From F1-120-MAGs118 sp013360535 (GTDB lineage Bacteria; Planctomycetota; UBA1135; GCA-002686595), in NCBI GenBank assembly GCA_026647215.1, contig JAPKHC010000002.1, positions 257,896 through 321,895 of the forward strand: 64,000 bases of DNA, in the 5' to 3' direction. The translations under genes were made by a program, and so were the position numbers. This document shows, one piece after another, positions 25,859 to 33,666 of this stretch (position 1 is the stretch's first letter; every line of letters begins with the position of its first letter). The notes under the pieces are model-generated. The model was not told the origin of the DNA, did no database searches, and saw only the letters and a list, made by a program, of their open reading frames with translations.

Positions 25859-27082
25859 ATGACGGTGCTCCTCTTCGCGACGCTCGATACCAAGGGCGTC
25901 GAGGCGGCGTTCGTGCGGGATCGGCTCAGGGCGCTGGGCGTCGCGGTCGAGCTCGTGGACTGCGGCACGCTGGGCCATCCCACGGTGCAGGCGGACGTGC
26001 CGCGCGAGGCGGTGCTGGCGGCGGCCGGGACGAACATGGCGGAGCTCGCGACGAACGGCGAGCGCGGACATTCCGTGCAGGCCGCGGCCCGTGGAGCGCG
26101 CGCGATCGCGCTCGAGCGCCACGCGCGCGGGGAACTCGACGGCGTGCTCGGGCTGGGCGGCTCCGCTGGAACGACGATCGGCACGGAGGCGATGCGCGCG
26201 CTGCCGATCGGCATGCCGAAGGTGATGGTGTCGACGCTGGCGTCGGGGCAGGTGCGCTCCTTCGTCGGCGACAAGGACATCCTGATGCTCAACAGCGTCG
26301 TCGACGTGCTCGGACTGAACCGCATCAGCCGGCGCGTGCTCGGCGAAGCTGCGGCGGCGATGGCGGGGCTCGTGAAGTTCCGCGCGCAGGACGACGCGAC
26401 GCAGGACCGGCCGATCGTGACGGCGACGATGTTCGGCGTGACGACGCCGTGCGTGCAGCGCGCGAAGGAAGTACTGGAGGCCGCGGGCTGCGAGGTGCTC
26501 GTGTTCCATGCGACCGGCGTCGGCGGGCAGGCGATGGAGTCGCTCGTCCGCGAAGGGTTCGTGCAGGGCGTGCTCGACCTGACGACGACGGAGCTCGCGG
26601 ATGAGTACGTCGGCGGTTTCCTGTCGGCCGGGCCGACGCGCATGAACGCGGCGGCGGAGGCCGGCGTGCCGACCGTGGTGAGCGTCGGAGCGCTCGACAT
26701 GGTCAACTTCCACGGGATCGAGACGGTTCCCGAGAAGTTCCGCGGCCGCAAGCTGCACCGCCACAACGACCACGTGACGCTGATGCGCACTAGCCCTGAG
26801 GAAAACGCGCTGATCGGCGCCGAGCTGGCGCTCAAGGTCGCGGCGAGCCGCGGCCCGGCGCGGGTGCTGTTCCCGCTGCGCGGCGTGTCGGCGCTCGACC
26901 GCGAGGGCCACGCCTTCGACGACGTCGTCGCGCGCAAGGCGCTGCTCGACGGCGTGCGCTCGCTCGGGAACAAGCTCGACGTGCGCACTCTCGACCTGCA
27001 CATCAACGATGCGGCCTTCGCCGAGGCCGCCGCCCAGGCCCTGCTCGAACTGATGAAGCTCCCCCAGAGGAAAACCCTGTGA
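25859..27082 (+). CDS. Tm-1-like ATP-binding domain protein (UPF0261)
   Basis: 407 residues from ATG 25859. It matches the UPF0261/Tm-1-like N-terminal module: TVLLFATLDTKGVEAAFVRD at the start, GLGGSAGTTIGTEAMRALPIGMPKVMVST, a nucleotide-binding loop near residue 100-125, MFGVTTPCVQRAKEVLE and VFHATGVGGQAMESLV. In plants the N-terminal part of Tm-1 binds viral replicase; in bacteria the role is unknown. Its stop overlaps the next start (GTGA at 27079-27082), and the following gene encodes the TIM-barrel half that plant Tm-1 carries in the same chain. The pair therefore works as one unit. Confidence 0.9.
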   Translation: MTVLLFATLDTKGVEAAFVRDRLRALGVAVELVDCGTLGHPTVQADVPREAVLAAAGTNMAELATNGERGHSVQAAARGARAIALERHARGELDGVLGLGGSAGTTIGTEAMRALPIGMPKVMVSTLASGQVRSFVGDKDILMLNSVVDVLGLNRISRRVLGEAAAAMAGLVKFRAQDDATQDRPIVTATMFGVTTPCVQRAKEVLEAAGCEVLVFHATGVGGQAMESLVREGFVQGVLDLTTTELADEYVGGFLSAGPTRMNAAAEAGVPTVVSVGALDMVNFHGIETVPEKFRGRKLHRHNDHVTLMRTSPEENALIGAELALKVAASRGPARVLFPLRGVSALDREGHAFDDVVARKALLDGVRSLGNKLDVRTLDLHINDAAFAEAAAQALLELMKLPQRKTL

Positions 27083-27918
27083 ATCCCCGTCGCAAGGACC
27101 GTGCAGCGATCCTGAAGCGGCTGCGCGAGAAGGTCGCGCGCCGCGAGCCGATCATCGGCGGTGGTGCAGGCACCGGCATCTCCGCCAAGAGCGAAGAAGC
27201 GGGCGGCATCGACCTGATCATCATCTACAACTCCGGTCGCTACCGCATGGCGGGGCGTGGTTCGCTGGCGGGGCTCATGCCCTACGGCAACGCGAACCAG
27301 ATCGTGAAGGAGATGGCCTTCGAGGTGCTGCCGGTCGTGAAGGACGTGCCGGTGCTCGCGGGCGTGTGCGGCACCGATCCGTTTCTGTTGCCGGAGCTGT
27401 TCCTCAAGGAACTGATCGAGCTCGGCTTCAGTGGCGTGCAGAACTTCCCCACCGTCGGCCTGATCGAGGGCGAGCTGCGCGCCGGCCTCGAGGAGACCGA
27501 CATGGGCTACGGCAAGGAAGTCGAGATCGTCGCGCTCGCGCACTCGCTGGACCTGCTCACCACGCCCTACGCGTTCAACCCCGACGAGGCACGCGCGATG
27601 ACGCGGGCCGGCGCCGACATCGTCGTCGCGCACATGGGCTGCACGAGCGGCGGCACGATCGGCACGAAGTCGGTCAAGCCGATCGACGACTGCGTGCGGC
27701 GCATCGAGGCGATCGCGGGCGCCGCGAAGTCCGAACGTGGCGACGTGCTCGTGTTGTGCCACGGCGGGCCGCTGGCCGAGCCCGAGCAGGCGCAGTACAT
27801 CTTCGACCGCGTCGAGGGTTGCCACGGCTTCTACGGCGCGAGCTCTACCGAGCGCCTCCCCACCGAGGTCGCGATCCGCGAGCAGATCCGCCGCTTCAAG
27901 GGACTGCGCCTGCGATGA
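27079..27918 (+). CDS. Phosphoenolpyruvate-hydrolase-family TIM-barrel protein
   Basis: 279 residues, GTG start overlapping the upstream stop. The barrel shows the PEP mutase-related pattern of this family: PIIGGGAGTGISAKSEEAGGIDLIIIYNSGRYRMAG near the N-terminus (split), PVLAGVCGTDPF, GVQNFPTVGLIEGELR, HMGCTSGGTIGTK and GFYGASSTERLP. It is the bacterial counterpart of the Tm-1 C-terminal domain. The reaction is not established; a C-C or C-P bond hydrolase or lyase is a family-level inference. It is coupled to the Tm-1-like gene before it and the cupin after it by 4-bp overlaps on both sides. Confidence 0.9.
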   Translation: MNPRRKDRAAILKRLREKVARREPIIGGGAGTGISAKSEEAGGIDLIIIYNSGRYRMAGRGSLAGLMPYGNANQIVKEMAFEVLPVVKDVPVLAGVCGTDPFLLPELFLKELIELGFSGVQNFPTVGLIEGELRAGLEETDMGYGKEVEIVALAHSLDLLTTPYAFNPDEARAMTRAGADIVVAHMGCTSGGTIGTKSVKPIDDCVRRIEAIAGAAKSERGDVLVLCHGGPLAEPEQAQYIFDRVEGCHGFYGASSTERLPTEVAIREQIRRFKGLRLR

Positions 27919-28328
27919 GTTGCGAGCACTGCCTGCGTTTCGTCACCTCCGGCGACGCCCAGATCGAGGTCCTGCCCTGGGGCCCGCACGAGTGGCTCGC
28001 GCGCCCCGGCCTCGTCGACGCCGAGCGCCTGCAGCTCGTGCGCGTGACGATGCCGCCGGGTTGTGCGCACCGCTTCCACCGCCACCCGTGCTTCGAGGAG
28101 CTCCTGTACGTGCTCTCCGGCCGCATCGAGCAGTGGGTCGGCCGCGAGAAGCGCGTGCTCGGCCCCGGCGACGTCGCCCACGTGCCGCGCGACGAGGTGC
28201 ACGGCTCCTACAACGACTTCGAGGAACCTTGCGTGTTCCTCGCGATCCTCTCCGAGAACCGCTTCGACGGCCCGGCCGTGATCGACATGTCGGAAGAGGA
28301 GCCTTGGAGCAAGCTGCGCGCGCGCTGA
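27915..28328 (+). CDS. Cupin-domain protein
   Basis: 137 residues, ATG 27915 overlapping the preceding stop as ATGA. Cupin motif 1: HRFHRHPCFEELLYVLSG (His, His, Glu metal ligands); motif 2: PGDVAHVPRDEVHGSYN (His). An N-terminal CEHC pair is present. It is a small cytoplasmic single-domain cupin, probably metal-binding. Its position as third gene of the Tm-1-like/PEP-hydrolase-like operon suggests it acts on, or protects, the same carboxylate or sugar-like substrate. Which reaction it catalyses cannot be told from the sequence. Confidence 0.88.
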   Translation: MSCEHCLRFVTSGDAQIEVLPWGPHEWLARPGLVDAERLQLVRVTMPPGCAHRFHRHPCFEELLYVLSGRIEQWVGREKRVLGPGDVAHVPRDEVHGSYNDFEEPCVFLAILSENRFDGPAVIDMSEEEPWSKLRAR

Positions 28329-28332
28329 ACGC

Positions 28333-29280
28333 TCAGCGCCGGCGCAGCACGGCGTAGTCCTGCCAGCCGTCGGGCCCCTCGTGCAGCGCGACGAGCTCGA
28401 ACTCGCGCGTCCACTCGCGCTCGACGAACGCGCGCGTCAGGAAGGTGTTGCCGTACAGCGAGTAGTCGAGCTTCCTCCAGTGTTCCTCGTTGCTGGCGTG
28501 GTGCGACTGGAGCCGGCCGAACTCGTAGAACAGGTAGCCCTCCGAGGCGAGCTTGACGAGATCGCCGCGCAGCCGTTCAGCCGTCGGCGTCGTCGACGGC
28601 GCCGTGCCGTCCAGCCAGCGCTCGACGGCGCGCTTGCCGTGGAACGTGAGCGAAGCGAGCGCCCCCGGCTTCAGCACACGCGCGAGCTCGGCCAGCCACG
28701 CGCGCTGCGCATCGAGCGGCAGGTGCGTGAAGACCGAGAACGAGTAGGCTGCGTCGAAGCTCGCGCTGGGCAAGCCCGTCGGCGGGAGGGCGGCGATCGT
28801 GTGGAACTCCGCGAAGCCGAGGTTCCCGCGGCTCCACGCGATCGCGTCGGCGTCGATGTCGACGCCCGTGAAGCGGCAGGCGTGCGCGAAGCGCGTGAAG
28901 TGGCGCAGGATGCGGCCGCAGCCGCAGCCGAACTCGAGCACGTGGCCCTGCTCGAACGCGAACCCCGCGTCGCGCAGGGTCGTCACGACGCGCCGCCAGT
29001 CGACGATCCCGCCCCGGCGGAAGGTCTCGTGGGAACAGCCCCAGCCGGCGACGCGCTCGAGCAGCTCGGCCGGAGGGAAAGGGAGCTCAGCCGCGGCGAG
29101 GCCAGGGTCCTCCCCCGCCCCGTGCCAGACCAGCCAGATCCAGAACTCGATGTTCTCGATGGAGCCGTACAGGCGGCGCAGGTCGGGGCGCGCGCTCCAT
29201 ACGCGCTCAGCTTCGCGAAACAGGGTTCGTATGTTGGGCTGCAGCGAGTCCGTCAGGGGGAGGCCGGTTCTGGAGTCCAT
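28333..29280 (-). CDS. Class I SAM-dependent methyltransferase
   Basis: 315 residues from ATG 29280 (a TTG 33 nt earlier is possible but unsupported). The SAM-binding core is VLEFGCGCGRILRHF (about 120-134), FTGVDIDADAIAWSRGN, with FDAAYSFSVFTHLP and WLAELARVLKPGALASLTFHG completing a Methyltransf_11/25-type fold. About 110 residues before the core form a helical cap (WIWLVWHGAGEDP). It is convergent with the cupin gene and divergent from the halogenase-like gene. The substrate is unknown; a partnership with the halogenase-like enzyme in tailoring one product is a possibility from the shared intergenic region only. Confidence 0.88.
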   Translation of the reverse strand: MDSRTGLPLTDSLQPNIRTLFREAERVWSARPDLRRLYGSIENIEFWIWLVWHGAGEDPGLAAAELPFPPAELLERVAGWGCSHETFRRGGIVDWRRVVTTLRDAGFAFEQGHVLEFGCGCGRILRHFTRFAHACRFTGVDIDADAIAWSRGNLGFAEFHTIAALPPTGLPSASFDAAYSFSVFTHLPLDAQRAWLAELARVLKPGALASLTFHGKRAVERWLDGTAPSTTPTAERLRGDLVKLASEGYLFYEFGRLQSHHASNEEHWRKLDYSLYGNTFLTRAFVEREWTREFELVALHEGPDGWQDYAVLRRR

Positions 29281-29406
29281 GCGATGCGTCGCCGGGAGCA
29301 AGCGCCGTTCCAAGCCTCCCCCGCATGCTGGGGCGGGGTCGTCGGCCGGAACGTCCGAACTGTCCAGCGCCGGGCACGGAAAGCCCGTGACAAGGCCGTC
29401 AGGTTG

Positions 29407-29439
29407 TTCCGGACACCGATCCGGAACGCTCCCTACAAT
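29407..29439 (+). promoter_or_regulatory. Promoter and operator-like inverted repeat of the halogenase-like gene
   Basis: TTCCGGA / TCCGGAA (29407-29426) is a perfect 7-bp-arm inverted repeat with a 6-nt spacer. It covers a CGGACA -35-like hexamer (29410-29415), 18 nt before TACAAT (29434-29439). TACAAT ends 8 nt before ATG 29448, so the message should be leaderless and could be repressed by a dimeric regulator. Confidence 0.55.
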
Positions 29440-29447
29440 CCTTCCCC

Positions 29448-31214
29448 ATGGTCGATCCCTCCCCCAACCCGGGCGCCACGGGCGCGGACATCCAGTGCGA
29501 CGTCGCGATCATCGGGGGCGGCCCCGGCGGCAGCACCACGGCGGGCCTGTTGCGCAAGTACGGGCCGGAGTTCTCGGTGCACGTCTTCGAGCGCGAGCGC
29601 ATGCCGCGCGAGCACGTCGGCGAGAGCCAGCTGCCCCCGATCGGCCGGATCCTCGAGGAGCTCGGCTGCTGGGACAAGATCGAGGCGGCCAACTTCCCGA
29701 TCAAGATCGGCGCCACCTACCGCTGGGGCAAGACGCCGGAGCTGTGGGACTTCGAGTTCCTGCCGCTGCACGAGTTCAAGGACGAGCCGCGCCCGGCGAA
29801 GTACGCGGGCCAGCGCCTCAAGACCGCGCTGCAGGTCGACCGCGCCGTGTACGACCAGATCCTGCTGCACCACGCGGCCGAGCTCGGCGCCACGGTGCAC
29901 GAGGAGACGCCGGTCGCGACGATCGAGCGCCAGGGCGACCGCATCACCGGCCTCGTGCTGAAGGACGGGCGGCGCGTGCGCGCGCGCTGGTACATCGACG
30001 CCTCCGGCCACGCGGGGATCCTGCGCCGCACGATGGGCGTGCAGGTCGAGGAACCGACCGCGCTGCAGAACGTCGCCTTCTGGGACTACTGGGAGAACGC
30101 GAAATGGGCCGTCGAGATCGGCGTCGGCGGCACGCGCGTGCAGGTGCTCAGCCAGAAGCACGGCTGGATCTGGTTCATCCCGCTGGGACCGACGCGCACG
30201 AGCATCGGCTTCGTCGTGCCGCGCGAGCACTTCAAGTCGATGGGCGTCTCCCCGAAGGAGGCCTACGAGCAGGTCGTGCGCGGCGACGAGCGCGTCGCGT
30301 CGTTGATCGCGGGCGGCACGCCGACGGGCAACGTGCTCACGACGAAGGACTGGTCCTTCGTCTCCGACCGCGCCTACGGCGAGAACTGGTTCCTCGTCGG
30401 CGAGGCGATCGGTTTCGCCGACCCGATCCTCGCGGCCGGGCTCACGCTCACGCACACGGGCGCGCGCGAGCTCGCCTACACGCTGCTCGCGCTGCTGCGG
30501 CGCCAGCACAACGAGCGCTGGCTCAAGTCGAACTACGAGGAGCTGCAGACGCAGCGCGTGCGCCAGCACATCCGCTTCGCCGACTTCTGGTACGCGGCCA
30601 ACGGCCAGTTCACCGACCTCGCGCAGCACTGCAAGAAGATCGCCGACGACGCGGGCCTCAACCTGACCTCGCAGGAGGCCTGGCGCTGGCTCGCGCAGGG
30701 CGGCTTCACGCACGACGCCGTCGGCCAGCTCGGCATCGGCGGCTGCGACCTCTCCAGCGTCAAGCAGGTGACGCAGCGCTTCACCGGCATGCGCGCCAAC
30801 TGGCACCTGAACGACGTGAACGTGCTCAAGCTCAACCTGTCGGGCGCGACGCCGAAGAACCTGCCGGTGTACGAGAACGGCACGATCCGCTCGGTGAAGT
30901 GCTACCAGCGCGGCCACCACCAGCTGCCGCTGACCGGCACGTTCGAGACGATCGTCGACCTGCTCGGCAAGACCTCGGACGTCGGCACCTTGTACCGCTC
31001 GCTCCAGGCCGGAGTCGCGGCCGCGTTCCCCCCCAGCGAGGTCGAGGTGGCGCTGCAGCACCACATCCAGGCGCTCGAAGGCATGATGTCCGAAGGCTGG
31101 CTCACCGGCAGCTACGACCCGTCGAGGCCCAAGCTCGCGCTCAACACGCCCGAGGAAGGGCGCTTGATCCACAAGAACCGCGACGGGCTCCCCGATCCGG
31201 GGACGGCGGGCTAG
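29448..31214 (+). CDS. FAD-dependent halogenase-like monooxygenase
   Basis: 588 residues from ATG 29448. FAD-binding GGGPGGST is at 23-30, HVGESQLP at 56-63 and a second dinucleotide motif LVGEAIGFADPI further on. The flavin-halogenase signature WxWxIP is present as GWIWFIP (239-245), and K86 in FPIKIGATYRWGK is in the place of the catalytic Lys of PltA/CmlS-type halogenases. The C-terminal 200 residues are an extra helical domain. So it may chlorinate or brominate a (perhaps carrier-bound) substrate. No PCP or PKS gene is nearby, so other oxidative chemistry on a small molecule or lipid remains possible. Convergent with the MFS gene. Confidence 0.85.
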   Translation: MVDPSPNPGATGADIQCDVAIIGGGPGGSTTAGLLRKYGPEFSVHVFERERMPREHVGESQLPPIGRILEELGCWDKIEAANFPIKIGATYRWGKTPELWDFEFLPLHEFKDEPRPAKYAGQRLKTALQVDRAVYDQILLHHAAELGATVHEETPVATIERQGDRITGLVLKDGRRVRARWYIDASGHAGILRRTMGVQVEEPTALQNVAFWDYWENAKWAVEIGVGGTRVQVLSQKHGWIWFIPLGPTRTSIGFVVPREHFKSMGVSPKEAYEQVVRGDERVASLIAGGTPTGNVLTTKDWSFVSDRAYGENWFLVGEAIGFADPILAAGLTLTHTGARELAYTLLALLRRQHNERWLKSNYEELQTQRVRQHIRFADFWYAANGQFTDLAQHCKKIADDAGLNLTSQEAWRWLAQGGFTHDAVGQLGIGGCDLSSVKQVTQRFTGMRANWHLNDVNVLKLNLSGATPKNLPVYENGTIRSVKCYQRGHHQLPLTGTFETIVDLLGKTSDVGTLYRSLQAGVAAAFPPSEVEVALQHHIQALEGMMSEGWLTGSYDPSRPKLALNTPEEGRLIHKNRDGLPDPGTAG

Positions 31215-31218
31215 CGCC

Positions 31219-32790
31219 CTACTCGCGCGTCTCGAGCAGCACCGGCTTGTAGCCACCGCGCGAGCGGAACCACAGCCACAGCGCGAGGTAGGCGACGAAC
31301 ATCCCGATCGGGAGCACCGCTACGTGCCCGAGCGTGTCGCGCTGCACGTGCTCGTCGAGCGAACTCACGACCGCGCGCTCGGCCTCCGGCAGCGCCTCGA
31401 CCTTCTTGGCGTCGATCGGGACGTAGCGTCCGAACACGCTCGACTTCGCCTCGTCGGCCAGCACCTTGCCGTGGATCTCGGGCGAGACCTGCGCGAGCCG
31501 CTCCGCACGCCCCGTGTCCTGCCAGTAGCCGAACAGCGGGTTGCCGAGGATGCCGACGGCGATCATGCCGACGCCGGAAATCGCGTTGAGCGTGAGCGCG
31601 CCACCCTTGGGGAAGCGCTCCGACACGATGCCGAGCATCGTCGGCCAGAAGAACGTCTTGCCGACGCCGTACAGCGTCGCGATGGCGAGGATGGCGAGCC
31701 CCGTCGCGCCCGACAGCAGCTCGAGGCCGACCGCCGCGATGCCGCTGCTCACCATCAGCAGCATCAGCGGCGACATGCGGTGCACGATCGCGCCCGCGAA
31801 CAGGCGCAGCACCATCATGATCGCGGACGTGTAGATCAGCACCCAGGCCGCGTTGAGCCCGAGCTTGCCCATCTCCGGCTCGAGCAGCGACGTGATCCAG
31901 CCGTCGGTGCCCAGCTCCGTCGTCGCCAGCGGCAGCATGATCAGCACGAGCAGGAAGAACAGCGGCTGGCCGAGCGCGCGCACGCTCCACCCGAACAGCA
32001 CCGCGACCACGGCCGCCGCAGCCCACGGCGGCGTCACCGGCAAGGGCCCGAGCTGGAACAGCACCATGTTCGCGAGCGAGCCGTCCGACGAGAGCGCCGT
32101 GACCACGCGCCACAGTTCCGCGAACACGAGGCCGAGCACGACGAAACAGCCCAGCGCGCCGGGCTCGCGCAGCATCTCGACGTACGAGACGCCGGCCGCC
32201 ACGCGCTCCTGCACAGGGAACTTCACACGCAGGCAGATCAGGCCGTAAGCCACCGTCGGCAGGAGCAGCAACCAGAACTTCGTGGTCCACTCGGCCCCGC
32301 TGAGCGCGACCGCGAGCACGCCGCCGAGCACGAGACCACCCGGCCAGCCCGCGTGCAGGATGTTGAGCCACTTGGTCTTCTCGCGGCGGAACATCGTCGC
32401 GACGACGGGATTGATCACCGCCTCGACCGTGCCGTTGCCGAGCGCGACCACGATGTTGGCCCAGTACAGGTCCCAGTAATCCTTCGCCATCACCGTCATC
32501 ACGACGCTCGCGACGTGGCACACGAACGCGAACGCCATCGCGCGACCGTAACCGACCTTGTCGATCACGAGGCTGAACAGCACGATCGAGATCGCGAAGG
32601 GCCACAGGCCGGCGCCGAAGATCTCGCCCTTCTCGGTCTCCGAGAGACCGAACTGCACGCCCCACTCGTTGAGCGTCATCGCGCGCAACACGAACCCGAA
32701 GGACGTCGTGATCAGCGAGACGAAGCAGCCGATGAAGAGCAGCCGGTCGGCGGCGCTGGGGGCAGCCGCCGGTTCGTTCGTGTGGGACAT
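31219..32790 (-). CDS. Major facilitator superfamily transporter
   Basis: 523 residues with about 12 to 14 hydrophobic segments from residue 16 on. Loop features: IDKVGYGRAMAF between TM2 and TM3 and MFRREKTKWLNILHAGWPGG in the first half; TELGTDGWITSLLEPEMG in a central loop. A soluble insert of about 70 residues (QDTGRAERLAQVSPEIHGK to EHVQRDTLGH) lies before the last span. The family occurs as large MFS proteins in planctomycetes; substrate unknown, with sugars or nucleosides possible. An AAGGA stretch about 10 nt upstream supports ATG 32790. Convergent with the halogenase-like gene, 4 bp apart. Confidence 0.88.
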   Translation of the reverse strand: MSHTNEPAAAPSAADRLLFIGCFVSLITTSFGFVLRAMTLNEWGVQFGLSETEKGEIFGAGLWPFAISIVLFSLVIDKVGYGRAMAFAFVCHVASVVMTVMAKDYWDLYWANIVVALGNGTVEAVINPVVATMFRREKTKWLNILHAGWPGGLVLGGVLAVALSGAEWTTKFWLLLLPTVAYGLICLRVKFPVQERVAAGVSYVEMLREPGALGCFVVLGLVFAELWRVVTALSSDGSLANMVLFQLGPLPVTPPWAAAAVVAVLFGWSVRALGQPLFFLLVLIMLPLATTELGTDGWITSLLEPEMGKLGLNAAWVLIYTSAIMMVLRLFAGAIVHRMSPLMLLMVSSGIAAVGLELLSGATGLAILAIATLYGVGKTFFWPTMLGIVSERFPKGGALTLNAISGVGMIAVGILGNPLFGYWQDTGRAERLAQVSPEIHGKVLADEAKSSVFGRYVPIDAKKVEALPEAERAVVSSLDEHVQRDTLGHVAVLPIGMFVAYLALWLWFRSRGGYKPVLLETRE

Positions 32791-32906
32791 GCGCGAGGAA
32801 TCCTTGGGGAGGAAAACTCTTTGGGGGCCGAGGGTGACGAGAGCAAAGCCTCGCCGCGCCCGGTTCGCCAGTCCCTGTCACCCGGCCGCGCCAACCCGGC
32901 CTCGCG

Positions 32907-33581
32907 TCACCAGCCCCACACGAGGCCCACTCGCGGGCCGAAGATCGAGAACACGAGGTCGCTGTCGCCGCCTCCCGTGCGCTCCGCTTCCAGCCACCCC
33001 ACCCCCGCCGCCAGCTCGAGCCCCGCGCCGAGGCGCCAGCGCACTCCGCCGTCGAGCTGCACCACCGTCACGGCGTCTCCTCCCGCCATCGAGCCGCTGA
33101 AGCGGAACGCGGCGACCCAGCGCTCGGCAAACGGCGCCTCGACGCCCGCGGCGAGGTAGAACGCTCCGCCGTCGAGATCGAGCCGCGCCTCGTACCCCGG
33201 CGCCGTCACCTCGAACTTGCCCGCCCGGCTCTCGACACCCAGCTCGGCGTCGATGCAGGCCTTGTCGGCCGCCAATCGCGCCCCGACGCCCACTTGCAGG
33301 AGCCGCAGGTCGAAATCGATGTCGTAACTTGCAGGCCCGAACAGGCTCTGGCCGTCGACCCGCAGCTCCTCGCCGGCCCCCAGACCTCCGTCGTCCTTGC
33401 CTTGCGTGACGAGCGCGAGCGCCTGCACATAAGGCCCCGCCCGCGGCTCGTCGTGCCGGAAGTAGAACCGCGCCCGCCCCGTCGCAAGGACGCCGACGTC
33501 CGAGCCCTCGACCGGCTCCAGCGACGAACACGAGACCAGCAGTGCGCCCACCCAAGCCGCCCCGAGTTCCGCGCGCGCCAT
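32907..33581 (-). CDS. Outer-membrane-type lipoprotein, beta-rich
   Basis: 224 residues; ATG 33581 lies 6 nt after GGAGG, better spaced than the preceding GTG. The lipobox ALLVSC puts Cys near residue 18. The mature chain has alternating hydrophobic strands typical of small outer-membrane barrels: YDIDFDLRLLQVGVGARLA, GGAFYLAAGVEAPFA, WVAAFRFSGSMAGG, GVRWRLGAGLELAAGVGWL, and it ends in an aromatic residue (VGLVWGW). A lipoprotein signal on a barrel-like protein is unusual. The function is unknown. It is upstream of the MFS gene on the same strand but 116 bp away. Confidence 0.8.
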   Translation of the reverse strand: MARAELGAAWVGALLVSCSSLEPVEGSDVGVLATGRARFYFRHDEPRAGPYVQALALVTQGKDDGGLGAGEELRVDGQSLFGPASYDIDFDLRLLQVGVGARLAADKACIDAELGVESRAGKFEVTAPGYEARLDLDGGAFYLAAGVEAPFAERWVAAFRFSGSMAGGDAVTVVQLDGGVRWRLGAGLELAAGVGWLEAERTGGGDSDLVFSIFGPRVGLVWGW

Positions 33582-33666
33582 CACGCACCTCCGCAGGAGG
33601 GTCTAGCCCACGCGCCGCGCCTCCGCCGTGGGCCACAGGAGGCAGAAAAGCCCGCAAATTCCTGCT

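Noticed and set aside
29281..29313. TTG 29313 as start of the methyltransferase
   Set aside because: No ribosome site or -10 supports it, and ATG 29280 gives a normal N-terminus.
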